A stretch of 64,000 nt of DNA from Rhizomys pruinosus. Lineage: Eukaryota > Chordata > Mammalia > Rodentia > Spalacidae. The position numbers and the translations under genes are program-made. The stretch is taken from positions 373,834 to 437,833 of the forward strand of contig VZQC01006319.1 in NCBI GenBank assembly GCA_009823505.1, given 5' to 3'. Under the pieces are notes generated by a model. It was not told the DNA's origin and did not search any database. It worked only from the letters and a program-made list of their open reading frames with translations. Shown in pieces: positions 1 through 12,119 of this stretch. Positions within the stretch are counted from its first letter, which is position 1. Each line of letters opens with the position of its first letter.

Positions 1-405
1 TGAGTGAAGTAACACAGTCCCAGAAAAACAAACGACGAATGGTATCCCTCATCTGTGGATGCTAGTGCCAATTACCTAGTTGTAAGTATTCCTTGTGCAT
101 GGCCCCTTGAGCTTTTGTCCAAAGCAGTTGGGAGTGATGTATATTGGAAACAACAACAACAACAACAGAAAGGACTGCATCAAAGAACTGACTGAAACAG
201 TGAACTTCTGCTCAAAACAGGTGTTTTCCACATGGAGAATATTGAGAAAGACTGAGAAAGAGATGAAAAGCATGTTTGGCAGAATGCATGAGCTCTAGTG
301 GGGTGGGGGTATAGGGTGGGGGACACGGGTCTAGATTTGATAATCTTGTACAAAATATATATTAAAAAAATAATAATAAATAAATAAAATAAAATAAAAT
401 AAAAA
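1..405 (+). mobile_element. L1 3' end (ORF2 tail, 3'UTR, A-rich tail)
   Basis: The window opens inside the last codons of an L1 ORF2: [20 protein letters not shown] followed by a stop at 63-65. The 3'UTR has the (CAA)n run near 150-166, the GGCAGAATGCATGAGCTC box and a G-rich tract at 296-330. It ends in an A-rich tail at 362-403. Near-identical ends recur at 18440-18765 and 57215-57558, so this is an active or recently active family. Confidence 0.85.
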
Positions 406-409
406 GTGC

Positions 410-1530
410 TGCTATTGCACCAATGCTGTGTGCTGTGCTGGCCACTGACACGGATATTTGGTCTTGAGGCTGATGTTGGGCCATCCATCCTTACTCTTAG
501 TGGCTCACATAGTGTTCTCCACAGCTATGAGATCTAGCCTTCAGGGGTGTTGGCTTCCAGGTCAGGTCGAGCTCCATTGCTCAAGATCCAGTCTCAGGAG
601 CATGTCCTGTCTTCAGAAATAGGGTGTTACCTTCCGGTTCTGGGAGGCAATCAAGGGCTGTTGGCAATAGCCTATGTTATTTTGGGAGCCTGTTGGACCA
701 CCGTGGCCAATGACTCAAAGGAAGGTTTCTCCTGTCTGGTACTGTTTCTTGATATGCAGCATTCATCTTTGTATATGGACTCATGTAGAGGTATTGAATG
801 TATAACTTGTCAATACATTGTTAGACTAGTATGATTCTCTCAGGAGTTTTACCCCAGAAAGACATTATTATCTCTTCTCTCTCCCTTTACCTGTCTAGCC
901 TTCCCTATTTGTCTTCCCCATGTCTTCTTCATTTAAAGCATCCCATTCTCCCTTGATATTGCCAGTCTCCTATGGCCCCACTTCTCTTGGGCTCCATTTT
1001 TCCCCTCTCCCCCTCTTTCCTTCTATATTCCTTCTTCTCCCCTCTCACTTAGATTCCCTGATTTTATCCATGCCTCCCTTAACATCACCTGTCACCTATC
1101 ACCCTCTATCTCAGTTCCCTCTTCCCCTGTACCTTCCTACTTCCTTTTCATTTACCTGGTTCCTGCAGTCACATCCAGGTATATACTTACTATAAGCATT
1201 TGGTGTTAGGATCCACAAATGAGAGACAACCTATGCCGTTTGTCTTTCTGAGTCTGTGTCACTTGACTAAGCATAACAGCTTCTACTTCCATCCATTTAC
1301 CTGCAAAGTTCATGATGTCATCTTTCTTTACCACTGCATAGAACTCCATTGTGTAGATGCACCACATCTTCATTATCCACTCTTCAGTTGAGGGACACTT
1401 GGATTGCTTCCAGCTCTTCACTATTGTGAAAAGAACAGCAATAAAAATGGCATCTGCAATATGACAAAGCCTTTTGGGTATACACCCAGGAGTGGTATGA
1501 CTGGGTAAAATGGTAGATTCATTTTTAGTT
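410..1530 (-). mobile_element. L1 3' end, minus strand
   Basis: On the minus strand, 1206-1421 encodes an L1 ORF2 C-terminal fragment ([20 protein letters not shown], then KKDDIMNFAGKWMEVEAVML). The lower coordinates, 410-1195, are then its 3'UTR. It is diverged and broken by stops further in, and is an old fossil copy. Confidence 0.6.
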
Positions 1531-1541
1531 TTTTTTTTTTC

Positions 1542-2286
1542 AGAGCCATTTTTATTGAAACATTGTGCATGTCATACAAAATTTCAAATCAAATAAAACC
1601 CATGACCCCTCTATGACCCCCAACCAGTGCTCATTCATTCTTCCAAACATGTTTTTCACCTTTTTCTCAGTCTCTCTCAAAATTTTCAATACAGAAGTTT
1701 ACTGTTTCAAGCAGAAGTTGACCGTTTCAGTCAGTTCTTTGATGCAGTCTTGTTGTTATTATTATTCCTTCCAATATGCATCACTCCAAAATATGCATAT
1801 ATGCATGCCATATATATAATAGGTTTTAGCATCTTCAGCTTATGATTTTTTTCTTTATTAGGCTGAAAGATGTCATGTTTGAAGGCCTCTCCTTGGCAAG
1901 CCCAAACCACCATCAGTTCTGTCCTTGTGCTCCACACTGGGGTTTTCCCCTCCCATGGTCACCAAATGAGATCTAGTAAGCACCAGGTCCTGTCTTGATC
2001 TTCCTTAACTGGTCTTCATAATACAGCCTGGGTAGTCCAACAACGGCAGTCTATACTCTGAAGAGGCTGAAACCCCTGTGGTAGCTCAGTTCACAAGTTG
2101 GATGTCTCAGCAGTCCCCATCTGGCACTGAAAGTTTGAAGGATTCTTGGAGAGACATGAGTCTTCAGTCCATACTAGAAGGTTGAAAAGCTGTGTCTCAC
2201 GTCTTTGAAGGATGGCAAAAGCAGTGGCAACCACAGGGTAGCTGCACTTGCCAGTAAGAATTAAAGACAGGCAAAACAACTGTGTG
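1542..2286 (-). mobile_element. L1 3'UTR-derived sequence, minus strand
   Basis: A T-run at 1530-1541 is followed by the complement of the L1 3'UTR box (cattcttccaaacatg) and by sequence shared with 47690-47905, including the stretch around AGGCTGAAAGATGTCATG. The block ends at a 23-base T-run at 2287. The order is not that of a simple L1 3' end, so it may be a composite. Confidence 0.45.
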
Positions 2287-2309
2287 CTTTTTTTTTTTTT
2301 TTTTTTTTT

Positions 2310-2933
2310 ATACTTCTTTTGTCTTTTTACTAAGATCTCAAAGTTTTATACCTGAGTACAATTTTCCAGGTCTTACTATTTATTTATTTATGGTTAAACT
2401 TTCCTTTTGGATGTTTAAGGCCACAAATTTACCCCAGATTAACAAAGGTTTTTGTTTTCTCAAGGTCAGTTATGGATCTGGTCCTCACACGTCACTCAGG
2501 TTTTGGGGGGATGGGAGCCCCTGGCTCCTTTTGGCTTTTCATTTACCAGTTCTATCCACTCAAGGAAAAAGTCAAGTCTTTCTAGACTAGGCTTCCCTTT
2601 TCAAAGCATGAGCAGACTTTCCTCTTTATAGACTGGACCTGGCTGAAGTCCCATTACGTGGATCTCCAAGACTTCCCTGCACAGGAAGAATGGAGACTCA
2701 CATTGGCAGGACATTTCAGATGATGCCCATGCATAGTCACCTGGGACTTAGGTTGACCTCTGAGGGCAAGACAAGTTATCTCTTAAGACCCTCAGCAAAT
2801 TGGTATGGGCATTAAGTATGGTCGTTAAGCATCCAGAAAGGCAAGTTACACCGGCTAAATACTTATTTAACTCTGTGTTAATATTTTTAAAAAGCTTGGA
2901 TCAAAAGCCCAAAACCTTGAATAAGAAATAATA
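2310..2933. other. Unclassified AT-rich stretch
   Basis: Single-copy-looking sequence between a T-run and a B1. No exon, RNA gene or familiar repeat was recognised. The frame at 2282-2590 begins in the T-run and looks like chance. Confidence 0.4.
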
Positions 2934-3080
2934 AGCCAAGTGTGGTGGCACATGCCTTGAATCTTAACACTTGGGAAGCAAAGGCTGGCAGATCTTTGTG
3001 GGGTCAAGGCCAGCCTGGTCTACAGAATGAGTTCCAGGATAGCTGGGCTACAGGAATACCTGTCTCAAACACACAGAACA
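2934..3080 (+). repeat. B1 SINE
   Basis: Shows the 7SL-derived B1 pattern: GTGGTGGCACATGCCTT at the start, then AAGGCCAGCCTGGTCTACAG and a CTGTCTCAAA-type end with a short A-rich tail. Confidence 0.85.
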
Positions 3081-3297
3081 ACCACACCACACACAAAAAA
3101 AATACTAAAGAAGCACCTTCATAAAATAAATATTGTGCGTTTAGACATAATGTCATGACAAACTAGTTTTTTCCATTCTTTTGACTTATATATTACTTCT
3201 AAAATATGCATACATACTCTACCATATACCAAAAATTCCTAACTCAGAATAAATGGTAGCTTCTTCTTTTTTTTTTTAAAGCAAATGCCGTATAACT

Positions 3298-3539
3298 TTT
3301 ATTTTTTTTTAATTTATTTCTGTATGTGTATGAATGTACTATCTGCATGCAGGTCTGTGCACCCGTGTTGTGCAATGCCGCGGAGGTCAGAAGAGGGTGT
3401 CGGATTCCTCTGGAAATGGAGTTCTCCTGGAATTGGAGTTTCAGGCGGTTCTCGGCCACCATGTGGGAGCTGGGGATTGAACCCGGGTCTTCTGTAAGAG
3501 TGGTTGGTGCTCTTAACCACTAGGCCATCTCTCCAGCAC
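3298..3539 (-). repeat. B2 SINE with internal 17-bp duplication
   Basis: Minus-strand B2. The tRNA-like head is at the right end (complement of GGCTGGAGAGATGGCCTAG). The body carries the doubled CTCCAATTCCAGGAGAA / CTCCAGTTCCAGGGGAA segment. Confidence 0.9.
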
Positions 3540-3639
3540 CATGGTAGCTTATTTCTACAACCTATTAAGGGATTCCCAATATAAGAGCACAGTTGATTTC
3601 AGATCATGAGGAATAGAACATTAAGGTTGCTCAGCTTCT

Positions 3640-4390
3640 CTTACAACTAGGTAATTGGCCATAGCATCCACAGATGAGGGATACCATTCGTCATTTGTTT
3701 TTCTGGGACTGTGTTACTTCACTTAAGATGATATCTTCTAGTTCCATCCATTTACCTGCAAAGGTCATGATGTCATCTTTCTTTACCACTGCAGAGAACT
3801 CCATTGTGTAGATGCACCACATCTTCAGTATCCACTTTTCGGTTGAGGGGCACTTGGGTTGCTTCCAGCTCTTCATTATTGTGAAAAGAACAGCAATAAA
3901 AATGGATGTGCAAGTATATCTGCAATATGACAAAGCCTTTTGGGTATACACCCAGAGTGGTATGACTGGGTAAAATGGTAGATTCATTTTTATTTTTTAA
4001 GGGCTCTCTACACTGCTTTCCATTGGAGTCCCATGAGTTTACATTCCCACCAGCAGTGGATGAATGTTCCCCTTTCCCCACAACCTCTCTAGAATTTGTT
4101 ATCATTTGTTTTCTTGATCATAACCAGTCTTACCAGGGTAAGATGAAACCTTAAAGTGGTTTTAATTTATATTTCCTTAATTACAAAAATGTTGAACACT
4201 TTTTAAGATGTTTCTCAGCCATCTTAACATCTCTTGAGAAGTCTCTGTTCAGATCTTTAGCCCCTCTTTTAATTGGGTCATTTGTTTTATTTGTCCTTTG
4301 TTTTTTGAGTAATTTATATACTCCGGATGTTAAATCTCTGTCAGATATGTCACTGGTGAAGATATCCTCCTGCTCTGTGGGTTTTCTCTT
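3640..4390 (-). mobile_element. L1 3' part, minus strand (left half)
   Basis: Minus-strand ORF2 C-terminal coding remnants (WILKMWCIYTMEFSAVVKKD in 3691-3987) and the upstream ORF2 region. At 4390 the L1 is cut by the ERV. The same L1 resumes at 10751 with the TCTCTT duplication and runs to about 10925. Confidence 0.8.
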
Positions 4391-5056
4391 TGTAGGAAGC
4401 TTCCTTTGCCATGAGCAGGTACAATGTGGCCCTGCTAAGGAAAAGGGAAGCACAGTACCTGCCTGCGACCACTATGTATGGAACTGACCTCTCAATGCAG
4501 AGATCAGTCACTTACTTTTGTAACCGGACATGAGAGGTACCCCAAACTCAAGTCCTTAGCCTGAGACAATAGACCATTCCCCACTCTTGGCCATGATTTT
4601 CCACCTGTCCAGAGACTGCTGGCCCCTGGACAGGAATTTCAGGCTGATAGCAGATGGCCTATCTTCAGCCTATGTCAACTCACAACTCACTTCACCACAC
4701 CAGCTATCCAGATTGGTGGTCCAAGGACCCCTGTCCAACCCACTGGTCACCCAAACGAAATGCAGGCCTGCTTCAACCTGTATGCATGCCAAAAATGATG
4801 GCCGAGAATTCTGTAATGATGGTAATGGAGAATTCAATTTATTGCCTGCTACAGCTTGCTTTTATAAGCCAAATGACATCAGCTCTCAGAGCCAATCACA
4901 GATCCCCAATCCCACACCAATGCACACTGCTGCCCCACCCAGCATCATGCAGCTGGGCCACATTGTCTGCTTTTTCTTGGGACAGGGTCAGAGAAATCCC
5001 CTGACTCCTATCCGTGTGGTACCCTGAGGAGTGCCAATTCAAACAATCTACATACA
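4391..5056 (-). repeat. 3' LTR of the ERV
   Basis: The 666-bp LTR starts TGTAGGAAGC and ends ...CATACA on the + strand. It is colinear with 9829-10750 apart from a B2 insertion there and scattered substitutions, so the insertion is not brand-new. Confidence 0.85.
4855..4900 (-). promoter_or_regulatory. Putative LTR promoter (3' LTR)
   Basis: Read on the minus strand the order is an inverted CCAAT box (TGATTGG), a CRE-like TGATGTCA and a TATA box (TTATAAAAG) within 45 bp. That is a typical retroviral U3 core promoter and supports minus orientation. Activity is inferred only. Confidence 0.6.
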
Positions 5057-5072
5057 TCTCCCTCCTTTATTT
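5057..5072 (-). promoter_or_regulatory. Polypurine tract of the ERV
   Basis: On the minus strand AATAAAGGAGGGAGA abuts the LTR start. A purine run directly before the 3' LTR is the plus-strand DNA primer site of LTR retroelements. Confidence 0.7.
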
Positions 5073-6762
5073 TATTTTTTGATAGGCAGATGAGTCCATG
5101 GGAGAGGTTGGCACCATAAAGGAACCCAGTCTTGAATACACTATTGCTTAAACCTATCTTGAGTGCTGGGTGGAGGCAGGCCAAACCTAAGATTTTATTT
5201 TTTACACTAAACGTAATTCATGCCCCAAAAACCAACCATGAGGTAAAATGTCAACCATAAGTAATGAATACAAGCAACCTTTGTGTAAAACCAATTTGCA
5301 AGCAGCTATGTCCAAACTTGGTACAGCCCAAGGTCCCCATTGTCCAGTTGGAGAGGCTTGCATGTACAAGCATATTGATTAAATAAGAGTTCAATCTATA
5401 TTGCTGTAATCTCACAATTCACCCCAATCTCCACAGCCCTTACATTCTATCATGCTCCCTCTTCCACAGGTTGGTCCCTAGGCTTTGGGAAAAGGGCACA
5501 AGTGGGTGAGAAGCAAAACAGTCTACTTTCTCTGGAGATGTCATTTTGGACTCTGATCAGTTCAGGCTGTTTCCTTTCATGGGTTGGCAGTCTATCCAAG
5601 AATATCTTTTTAATCCTACTAATGAAGCACAAGCAATTAGAGGTACAGGTGTTTAAACAGTACTAATTATTATGGCAGGTTATGTTGGCATAGACACAAA
5701 TGTTTGGATGGTATGCTAATCCATAAACTGTAGCTTTTCTGTAAAAGATGGCAAGTTCTTATTGTGGCTTATAACATCCCCTAACCACTAGAGGATGCAA
5801 GCTTGTGGCATCCACCATGAGTTATTCCTCCATGGAGAGAGCTAATAGTCAATTAGATTTGGGATATGTGGACATTTGATTACCACTGGCTGTGTAATAT
5901 CTCCAGGTAGGTGAAGTGTAGCTGATACTGACAGAGGAGTCTTGCTTGACTCAAGGAGATCAATATTTGCTTCATTGATTTAGTGGCCTTTGGTAACGTT
6001 CTCTGGCATTCCAGAGGCCAACTGTACACTTGCAAGTGCAGTCTCAAAACATCTTTCCCATATTTACACCAGGTATTCAGCAGCAGGGGCTTACCACCAC
6101 TCTTCTTGCAGGTATCCCAGTTTATAGGCAAAAAGCCTTTACCCTTTGGGGGCTTGGATCCCCTAGCCAAAATCTCCTTGACAGAATGGCCCATTGCTGG
6201 TACCAGAGCTGTATTAATATTAATATATTTTGTTTAATTATATAGCTTTCAAAGACTTTACTATTTGGCTTTGGATTAGAGAATTTTCTTTTCACAGTTC
6301 TTATGTCTATTAGTCAATTAAAGAAAACAGTTATACCTGTTTTATAAGATATTTCTACTATAACAGTTGGCTCTCATTTACAATTAGAGAATGACTTTAT
6401 TACCATCATGTTTTTCTTTTTTCTGTGAAAAGGAGAGGTAGGAAAGTCTCTCATATTAAAACTTTGCGGCACCCGAAAGGTAAACTTCATTAGGACACAT
6501 TATAAACAGTTGTTTTAAATATAATTCAGAGAGATGCTTGTTGTCCGTGACTCGGGCAGTCTGAGGTTTTTCTCCCTTTTAATGTTCAAATGGGCCAGCT
6601 TCTCTGCTGGTATTTCTTGGTCCATCCTGCACAATGCAAAGCTGTATCTTTTCTTTCTCAGCCATTAAGTTGGTGATGTTTTGACCTATGGGAACATGCA
6701 AATCTTTTCCCATAGTTAGTTTTAAGCTTTAAATTGAAAATTTTGACAAAAGGTTTAAAGAG

Positions 6763-6967
6763 TTTTTTAATGTGTATGAATGTACTGTCTGCATGTAGGT
6801 TTGTGCACCCGTGTCGTGCAATGCCACGGAGGTCAGAAGAGGGTATCAGATTCCCCTGGAACTGGAGTTAAGATGGTTCTCAGCCACCATGTAGGTGCTG
6901 GGGATCAAAACCAGGTCCTCTGCAAGAGCAGTTGGCACTCTTAACCACTAGGCCATCTCTCCAGCCC
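6763..6967 (-). repeat. B2 SINE inside the ERV
   Basis: Minus-strand B2 without the 17-bp duplication. The head complement (CTAGGCCATCTCTCCAGCCC) is at the right end. It inserted after the ERV. Confidence 0.9.
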
Positions 6968-8707
6968 TTAAAGAGTTTTATATATATAATTGTACCCCTC
7001 CTTTTTTACTCTAGGTTTTTACTTTTTGACCCATAAATCTCTAAAAGGCAGTTGTATTACACATACCTGTGTATAGGAACCAAGGTGTAAAGTTCCATTA
7101 AATTTACCCAAACTAATTATCATTAAACTGCATATTGTTAATTTGGGAAGTAAAACGTAATTCCTTTAGTTAAATTATCTTACAGGTAAAAGAAAATGTT
7201 ACAAGGTGATACTGTACAACACACAAAAAAAATAGAGAACATTTGTGTACATTAACCCCAAAGTCATTGTTATACAAATTATAAGTAAAACAAACATGGA
7301 CAACACTCTGCATTTCCAATTAACTTAAATGTATTACCATTTTTATTAAAACCTTTTAACCAATGTTGTTTAATATAGACATTTTTACTTTTACTAAGTC
7401 TTAAAATACCATATAATATGTAATCGAAGTTTGGGCAAATTTAGATACCTGTTAAATATGTATTAATTAGATATATATTGTTCCTTAAAATTCTTTCACT
7501 AGACTGTGATTTCAGAGAAATCAAGTCCATTAACTTATATTACTTATTTGTATTTCTGTATAAATCTCTACTAAAATACCTCTATATAAGTGTATAATAA
7601 TTATTTTAAACATATCACTATAAATCTTATAAAGTGGGTTTATAATGATCATTTTTCTTTCAGTCCATGGAGGTGGTTTTTCCAGGTCTGGCAGAAAACC
7701 CTGTTTTAAAGATGTTTTACCTAGTTGTTAATGCTTTACGGTATACATTTAATTATACTTTAAATTATATCTAAAGTAAAATATGATTATTTCTTAAAAC
7801 CAATTTATTTCCTACAACACTTTAAGAGTCTGCTGCAATTTTTGTCTTAGGTGTTGAAGGAGTGCAACCAGCAGGTGGTGGCATACACCCACAAAGTAGT
7901 TAACTGTTACCACACCAGTGTAATTTTATTAGTAATTCTTAACCAAGACAAGTAACTTACATAAATAACCATAGAAGTTTAACAGTATTAATAGAGCTGC
8001 ATCTGGGTTGAAAGGGCAAGTTTCAACTCAGAAGCTTTTTAGAATTGTACAAATGCATATTAACACTTTAATAAACCCAGTTAAACATTGTTAACACCAA
8101 AAGGTATAAACCAAGTTTTGTATAGGTTGAATCTGTTAACAATAATTTATAGTTGACTTTTTAATACACAGGAATTTAGAAAGTTATAGGGATCAAAACA
8201 AGTAGTCACACACCCATACACACATGTGTGCATGCACACATACATACATATATACACACATAATAAAGAAAATATTGTTAAGTTGACCTGTGAGAGAAGG
8301 GAGAGGTTACATTATTGGTTAATATTTGCTGAAGAGCACACAAAATTATTTTACACTTTTGTTGTAGGTTATACATGCTATTTGAATACATACTTTGGTA
8401 ACACAAACCTCTGAAGTTCTCTGCTAATCTAGTTTATTGCTTCGCCATTTGGCAGTCCCCATCTGACCCTAATTCTTTCCCTATGCTGAACCTTATTCTA
8501 ATTTTATTTCTAATCTATACCTGTTTATCTTACCCTTTCCTTATAGGCCAAGGTTCAGAGAGCCCAAAGACCAGAACTGACTCCATTTATTTGTGGTTCT
8601 GGGCCAAATTGTTCTAAGAAAGACAAGAAATTACTTACAGAGTTTTTAGTTAAATTAGACCAAATTTTTACCTTAATCCACAATTGTAACAGCTTCATTT
8701 TGCTTTT

Positions 8708-8851
8708 GGTCTTTTCAAGGCAGGGCCTCCTTCCAGTCCTAGCTGGCCTGGAGCTCACTATGCAGACCAGGCTGGCCTTAAATTCACAAAGATCCACCTG
8801 CCTTGGCCTCCTCAGTGCCAGGATTAAAGGCATTCATCACCACACCTGACT
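8708..8851 (-). repeat. B1 SINE inside the ERV
   Basis: Minus-strand B1, with the complement of the A-rich tail near 8705 and the core CCAGGCTGGCCTTAAATTC. Confidence 0.85.
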
Positions 8852-8924
8852 CCATAAGCCTGGAATTTACGAGCCCAATTTGCATCACAGAGACTGGCCT
8901 CTAGAATGAGGTCCTAGAGGAAGC

Positions 8925-9251
8925 TTAGCAGACAAAAAAAAAAAAAAACTGAGCTGAATTAACTACTGCAAAGACATTATTTACAGAAAAAAAAAAGGTT
9001 TCAAGGAGAACTTTTAGAACATACTTAAACTGTAGCTGGCTTTTCACAAACTTCCATACAAGCCAATATTGGCAGGCTAATTCCTGGGTAGGGAGTTGCC
9101 TAAACAACCTTAGCTGGCCTAGAACTGAATGGCCTATGTAAATGTGCACCTCAATAGGAGGCTTGCAGCAAAAGCCTTGAGCTTGCTCCACAAGCACGCC
9201 TATCTCCCCTGCCCCCATGACCTTCGCCACTGGAACCACAAACCACAGCAA
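8925..9251 (-). other. Second open frame in the ERV interior, unrecognised
   Basis: A 108-codon minus-strand frame just downstream of the gag-like remnant. It starts MLWFVVPVAK and ends in a Phe-rich tail coming from an A/T homopolymer. I see no retroviral motif. It may be gag sequence read on after a frameshift, or chance. Confidence 0.25.
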
Positions 9252-9281
9252 GAAGGAAGAAGCCTGGGGCTGAAATTCAGG

Positions 9282-9767
9282 CTACAGAGTAGGTTCCAAG
9301 CCCACTGAAAAAGCCTCTAGAAGGCAAGTGTATGGGAGAGGAAAATCTCCTCTCTCACAGTTTCTCTGAGTACCCAAGACCTGGGAAGGCTGGGGGACTA
9401 ACAGATGTCCCCAGTCAGAGGAGGCCAAAACAGCACCCAGGGACTCCATAGAGGTGCACCACTGAGTGAGTGAAAACCCACAAGAGAGTGCAGGCCTCTC
9501 AAAGCCTATCACAGAAGGGGTCTCTGGCACACAGGCCAAGTCCCCATCAGCGCCACCCATAGGTGCACCAGCAGAGTCTATGGGAGAATTCCCTCTGCCT
9601 CCATCCTTAGTCTGTGCCTTCAATGATTCGGAGATGCTAAACTGTCTCCAGGCCAGAACTTGAAACACAACAGCTACAGCAAACCACAGCACACAGTCAA
9701 CAAACACATGCCATGCATCACAAAACGTTTCCTCCTGAAACACAGCTTCCTTAAAAGTATTTCCCAT
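9282..9767 (-). pseudogene. Retroviral gag-like N-terminal remnant
   Basis: A 161-codon open frame beginning Met-Gly-Asn about 60 bp inside the 5' LTR, where a gag start is expected; Met-Gly is the N-myristoylation signal common in betaretrovirus-like Gag. I recognise no capsid major homology region or zinc knuckle, and the frame stops early. It is probably the start of a truncated or highly diverged gag. It could also be a chance frame favoured by its position. Confidence 0.5.
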
Positions 9768-10281
9768 CTTGCAGAGATTCTAGCTTACCAAACTGGTCTC
9801 CGTGCCCCACAGTGATGCTGCGGTGGTATGTAGGAAGCAGGTACAATGCGGCCCTGCTAAGGGAAGGGGGAGCACAGTGCCCGCCTGCGGCCACTGTAGG
9901 TAACTGACCTCTTGACACAGAGATCAGTCAGTTACTTACATAACCTGACCTGAGAGGTACCCCAAACTCAGGTCCTTAGCCTGGGACAACGGAATGTTTC
10001 CCACTCTTGGCCATGATTTTCCACCTGCCCAGAGCCTGCTGGCCCCTGGACAGGAATTTCAGGCTGATGGCTGATGGCCTATCTTCAGCCTATGTCCACT
10101 CACAACTTACTTCACCACACCAGCTATCCATATTGGTGGTCCAAGGACCCCTGTCCAACCCACTGGTCACCCAAACGAAATGCAGGCCTGCTTGGCCCGT
10201 ATGCACGCAAAAAATGATGGCCAGGAATTCTGTAATGATGGTGATGGAGAATTCAATCTATTGCCCGCTACAGCCTGCTTT

Positions 10282-10543
10282 TTTTGTTGTTTTGTTTTGT
10301 TTGTTTGTTTTAATTTTATTTATTTCTGTATGTGTATGAATGTACTGTCTGCATGCAGGTTTGTGCACCCATGTCGTGCAATGCCGCGGAGGTCAGAAGA
10401 GGGTCTCAGATTCCCTGGAGTTCTCCTGGAATTGGAGTTTCAGACGGTTCTCTCTCAGCCGCCATGTGGGTGCTGGGGATCAAACCCGGGTCCTCTGTAA
10501 GAGTGGTCGGCTCTCTTAACCACCAGGCCATCTCTCCAGCCCC
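10282..10543 (-). repeat. B2 SINE inside the 5' LTR
   Basis: Minus-strand B2 with the 17-bp internal duplication. A 14-bp target duplication of LTR sequence shows that it inserted after the provirus formed. Confidence 0.9.
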
Positions 10544-10549
10544 CTACAG

Positions 10550-10595
10550 CCTGCTTTTATAAGCCAAATGATGTCAGCTCCCAGAGCCAATCACA
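10550..10595 (-). promoter_or_regulatory. Putative LTR promoter (5' LTR)
   Basis: Same minus-strand order as in the 3' LTR: GATTGG, TGACATCA-like CRE, TTATAAAAG. The B2 starts just downstream of the TATA box, so the native start site is displaced. Confidence 0.55.
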
Positions 10596-10750
10596 GGCCC
10601 CCAATTCCCCACCACTGCACACTGCTGCCCCGCCCAGCTGCCCCTTCTTCTTGGGGCAGGGTCAGAGAAATCCCCTGACTCTCATCCACATGGTGCCCTG
10701 AGAGGTGCTAGCTGAGAACTAGCCCCCAATTCAAACTGGATCTTCCTACA

Positions 10751-10925
10751 TCTCTTTACTTCTTTGTTTCTTTTGCTGCACAGAAGCTTTTTAGTTTAAT
10801 GAAGTTCCACTCATTGATTATTGACCTTATTTCCTGCTCAACTACTGTCTGATTTAGAAAGTCTTTTCCTACACCTATATCTTGTAAGTTACAGCCAATG
10901 TTTTTTTCTAACATTTTCAGAGTTT
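10751..10925 (-). mobile_element. L1, minus strand (right half of the interrupted copy)
   Basis: Starts with TCTCTT, the 6-bp duplicate of 4385-4390, and continues the L1 interrupted by the ERV (complement of the region reading through 'cttttgctgcacagaagctt'). It proves that the LTR element inserted into an existing L1. Confidence 0.8.
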
Positions 10926-11680
<755 letters not shown>

Positions 11681-11795
11681 ATACCTCCAAAATGAACACC
11701 TGAGAACAGTGCAGGACGTGACAAGCAGCAGTTTCTACAAATCACAGTGTGAGCGGATTGAGCAGTGCTTCAAAGTCATAGGTTTTACAACAGAG
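11681..11795 (+). CDS. Myo3a: Myosin-IIIa motor-domain exon
   Basis: The 115-bp exon follows acceptor cttgattcag and ends before donor gtaagt at 11796. Its first base completes the Arg codon from the previous exon. It then reads [20 protein letters not shown] and [18 protein letters not shown], ending in phase 0. This is the upper-50K region of the myosin head, leading into the helix that contains QLGSVYSIL in the next exon. No stop or frameshift is seen. Confidence 0.95.
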
Positions 11796-11946
11796 GTAAG
11801 TACCAAGGACATTTGAACCCATTTTATAAGTATTTTTTAGTCATTAGCAATTGTGGGAGTTGTCTAATTAACTGAGAGATAATATATGCCAGGCACTGTG
11901 CTCAGTGACTTGCATAGCATCCACTCCTGAGGTTTTTAAAATACAT

Positions 11947-12070
11947 AGTGTGTGTGTTTGTATGTGCGTGTGTGTGCGTGTGTGTGTGTGTGTGTGTATC
12001 TGTGTGTCTGTGTGTGTATCTGTGTCTATGTCTCTGTCTATGTGTCTGTATGTGTTGTGTACACGTGTGT
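11947..12070 (+). repeat. (TG)n and TG-rich microsatellite
   Basis: Pure TG runs (for example 11980-11997) grade into TGTC/TATC variants. Frames through it are low-complexity artefacts. Confidence 0.9.
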
Positions 12071-12119
12071 ATGCAGGTCCATGTGAAGGCCCTATGTAAA
12101 CACCAGTACTATCCACCTT

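Larger units (their letters stand above)
5073..9281 (-). other. ERV interior without intact genes
   Basis: About 4.2 kb between the gag remnant and the 3' LTR. The part 5250-6420 is a block that also occurs at 39290-39925 and 48120-49325. Positions 6970-8550 are AT-rich with no frame over about 60 codons and no reverse transcriptase or integrase motif. A B2 (6763-6967) and a B1 (8708-8851) interrupt it. The simplest reading is a non-autonomous or deleted provirus mobilised in trans. Confidence 0.6.
4391..10750 (-). mobile_element. Complete LTR retrotransposon / endogenous retrovirus, probably non-autonomous
   Basis: A 6,360-bp element bounded by TGTAGGAAG...CTTCCTACA and flanked by a 6-bp target duplication TCTCTT (4385-4390 and 10751-10756), the size typical of class II (betaretrovirus-like) ERVs. 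Two LTRs of about 666 bp are present; the right one is enlarged by a B2. Minus orientation is shown by a polypurine tract next to the left LTR, by the LTR promoter order and by a gag-like start near the right LTR. The 4.8-kb interior has no recognisable protease, polymerase or envelope frame and holds a B1 and a B2. No standard TGG primer-binding site is evident beside the 5' LTR. Confidence 0.88.
9829..10750 (-). repeat. 5' LTR of the ERV, interrupted by a B2
   Basis: This 922-bp LTR consists of about 665 bp matching the 3' LTR plus a B2 at about 10282-10543. The B2 is flanked by CTACAGCCTGCTTT (10268-10281 and about 10545-10558). The TATA-containing core lies at about 10550-10595, immediately upstream of the SINE in the transcription direction. 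Confidence 0.85.

Noticed and set aside
4587..5027. 146-codon frame starting MAMIFHLSRDCW
   Set aside because: Lies on the + strand of an LTR whose transcription is on the minus strand, and is repeated in the other LTR. Chance frame.
4391..10750. Calling the ERV IAP, MysTR or MYSERV by name
   Set aside because: LTR and interior cannot be assigned without a library search. The 6-bp duplication supports class II only.
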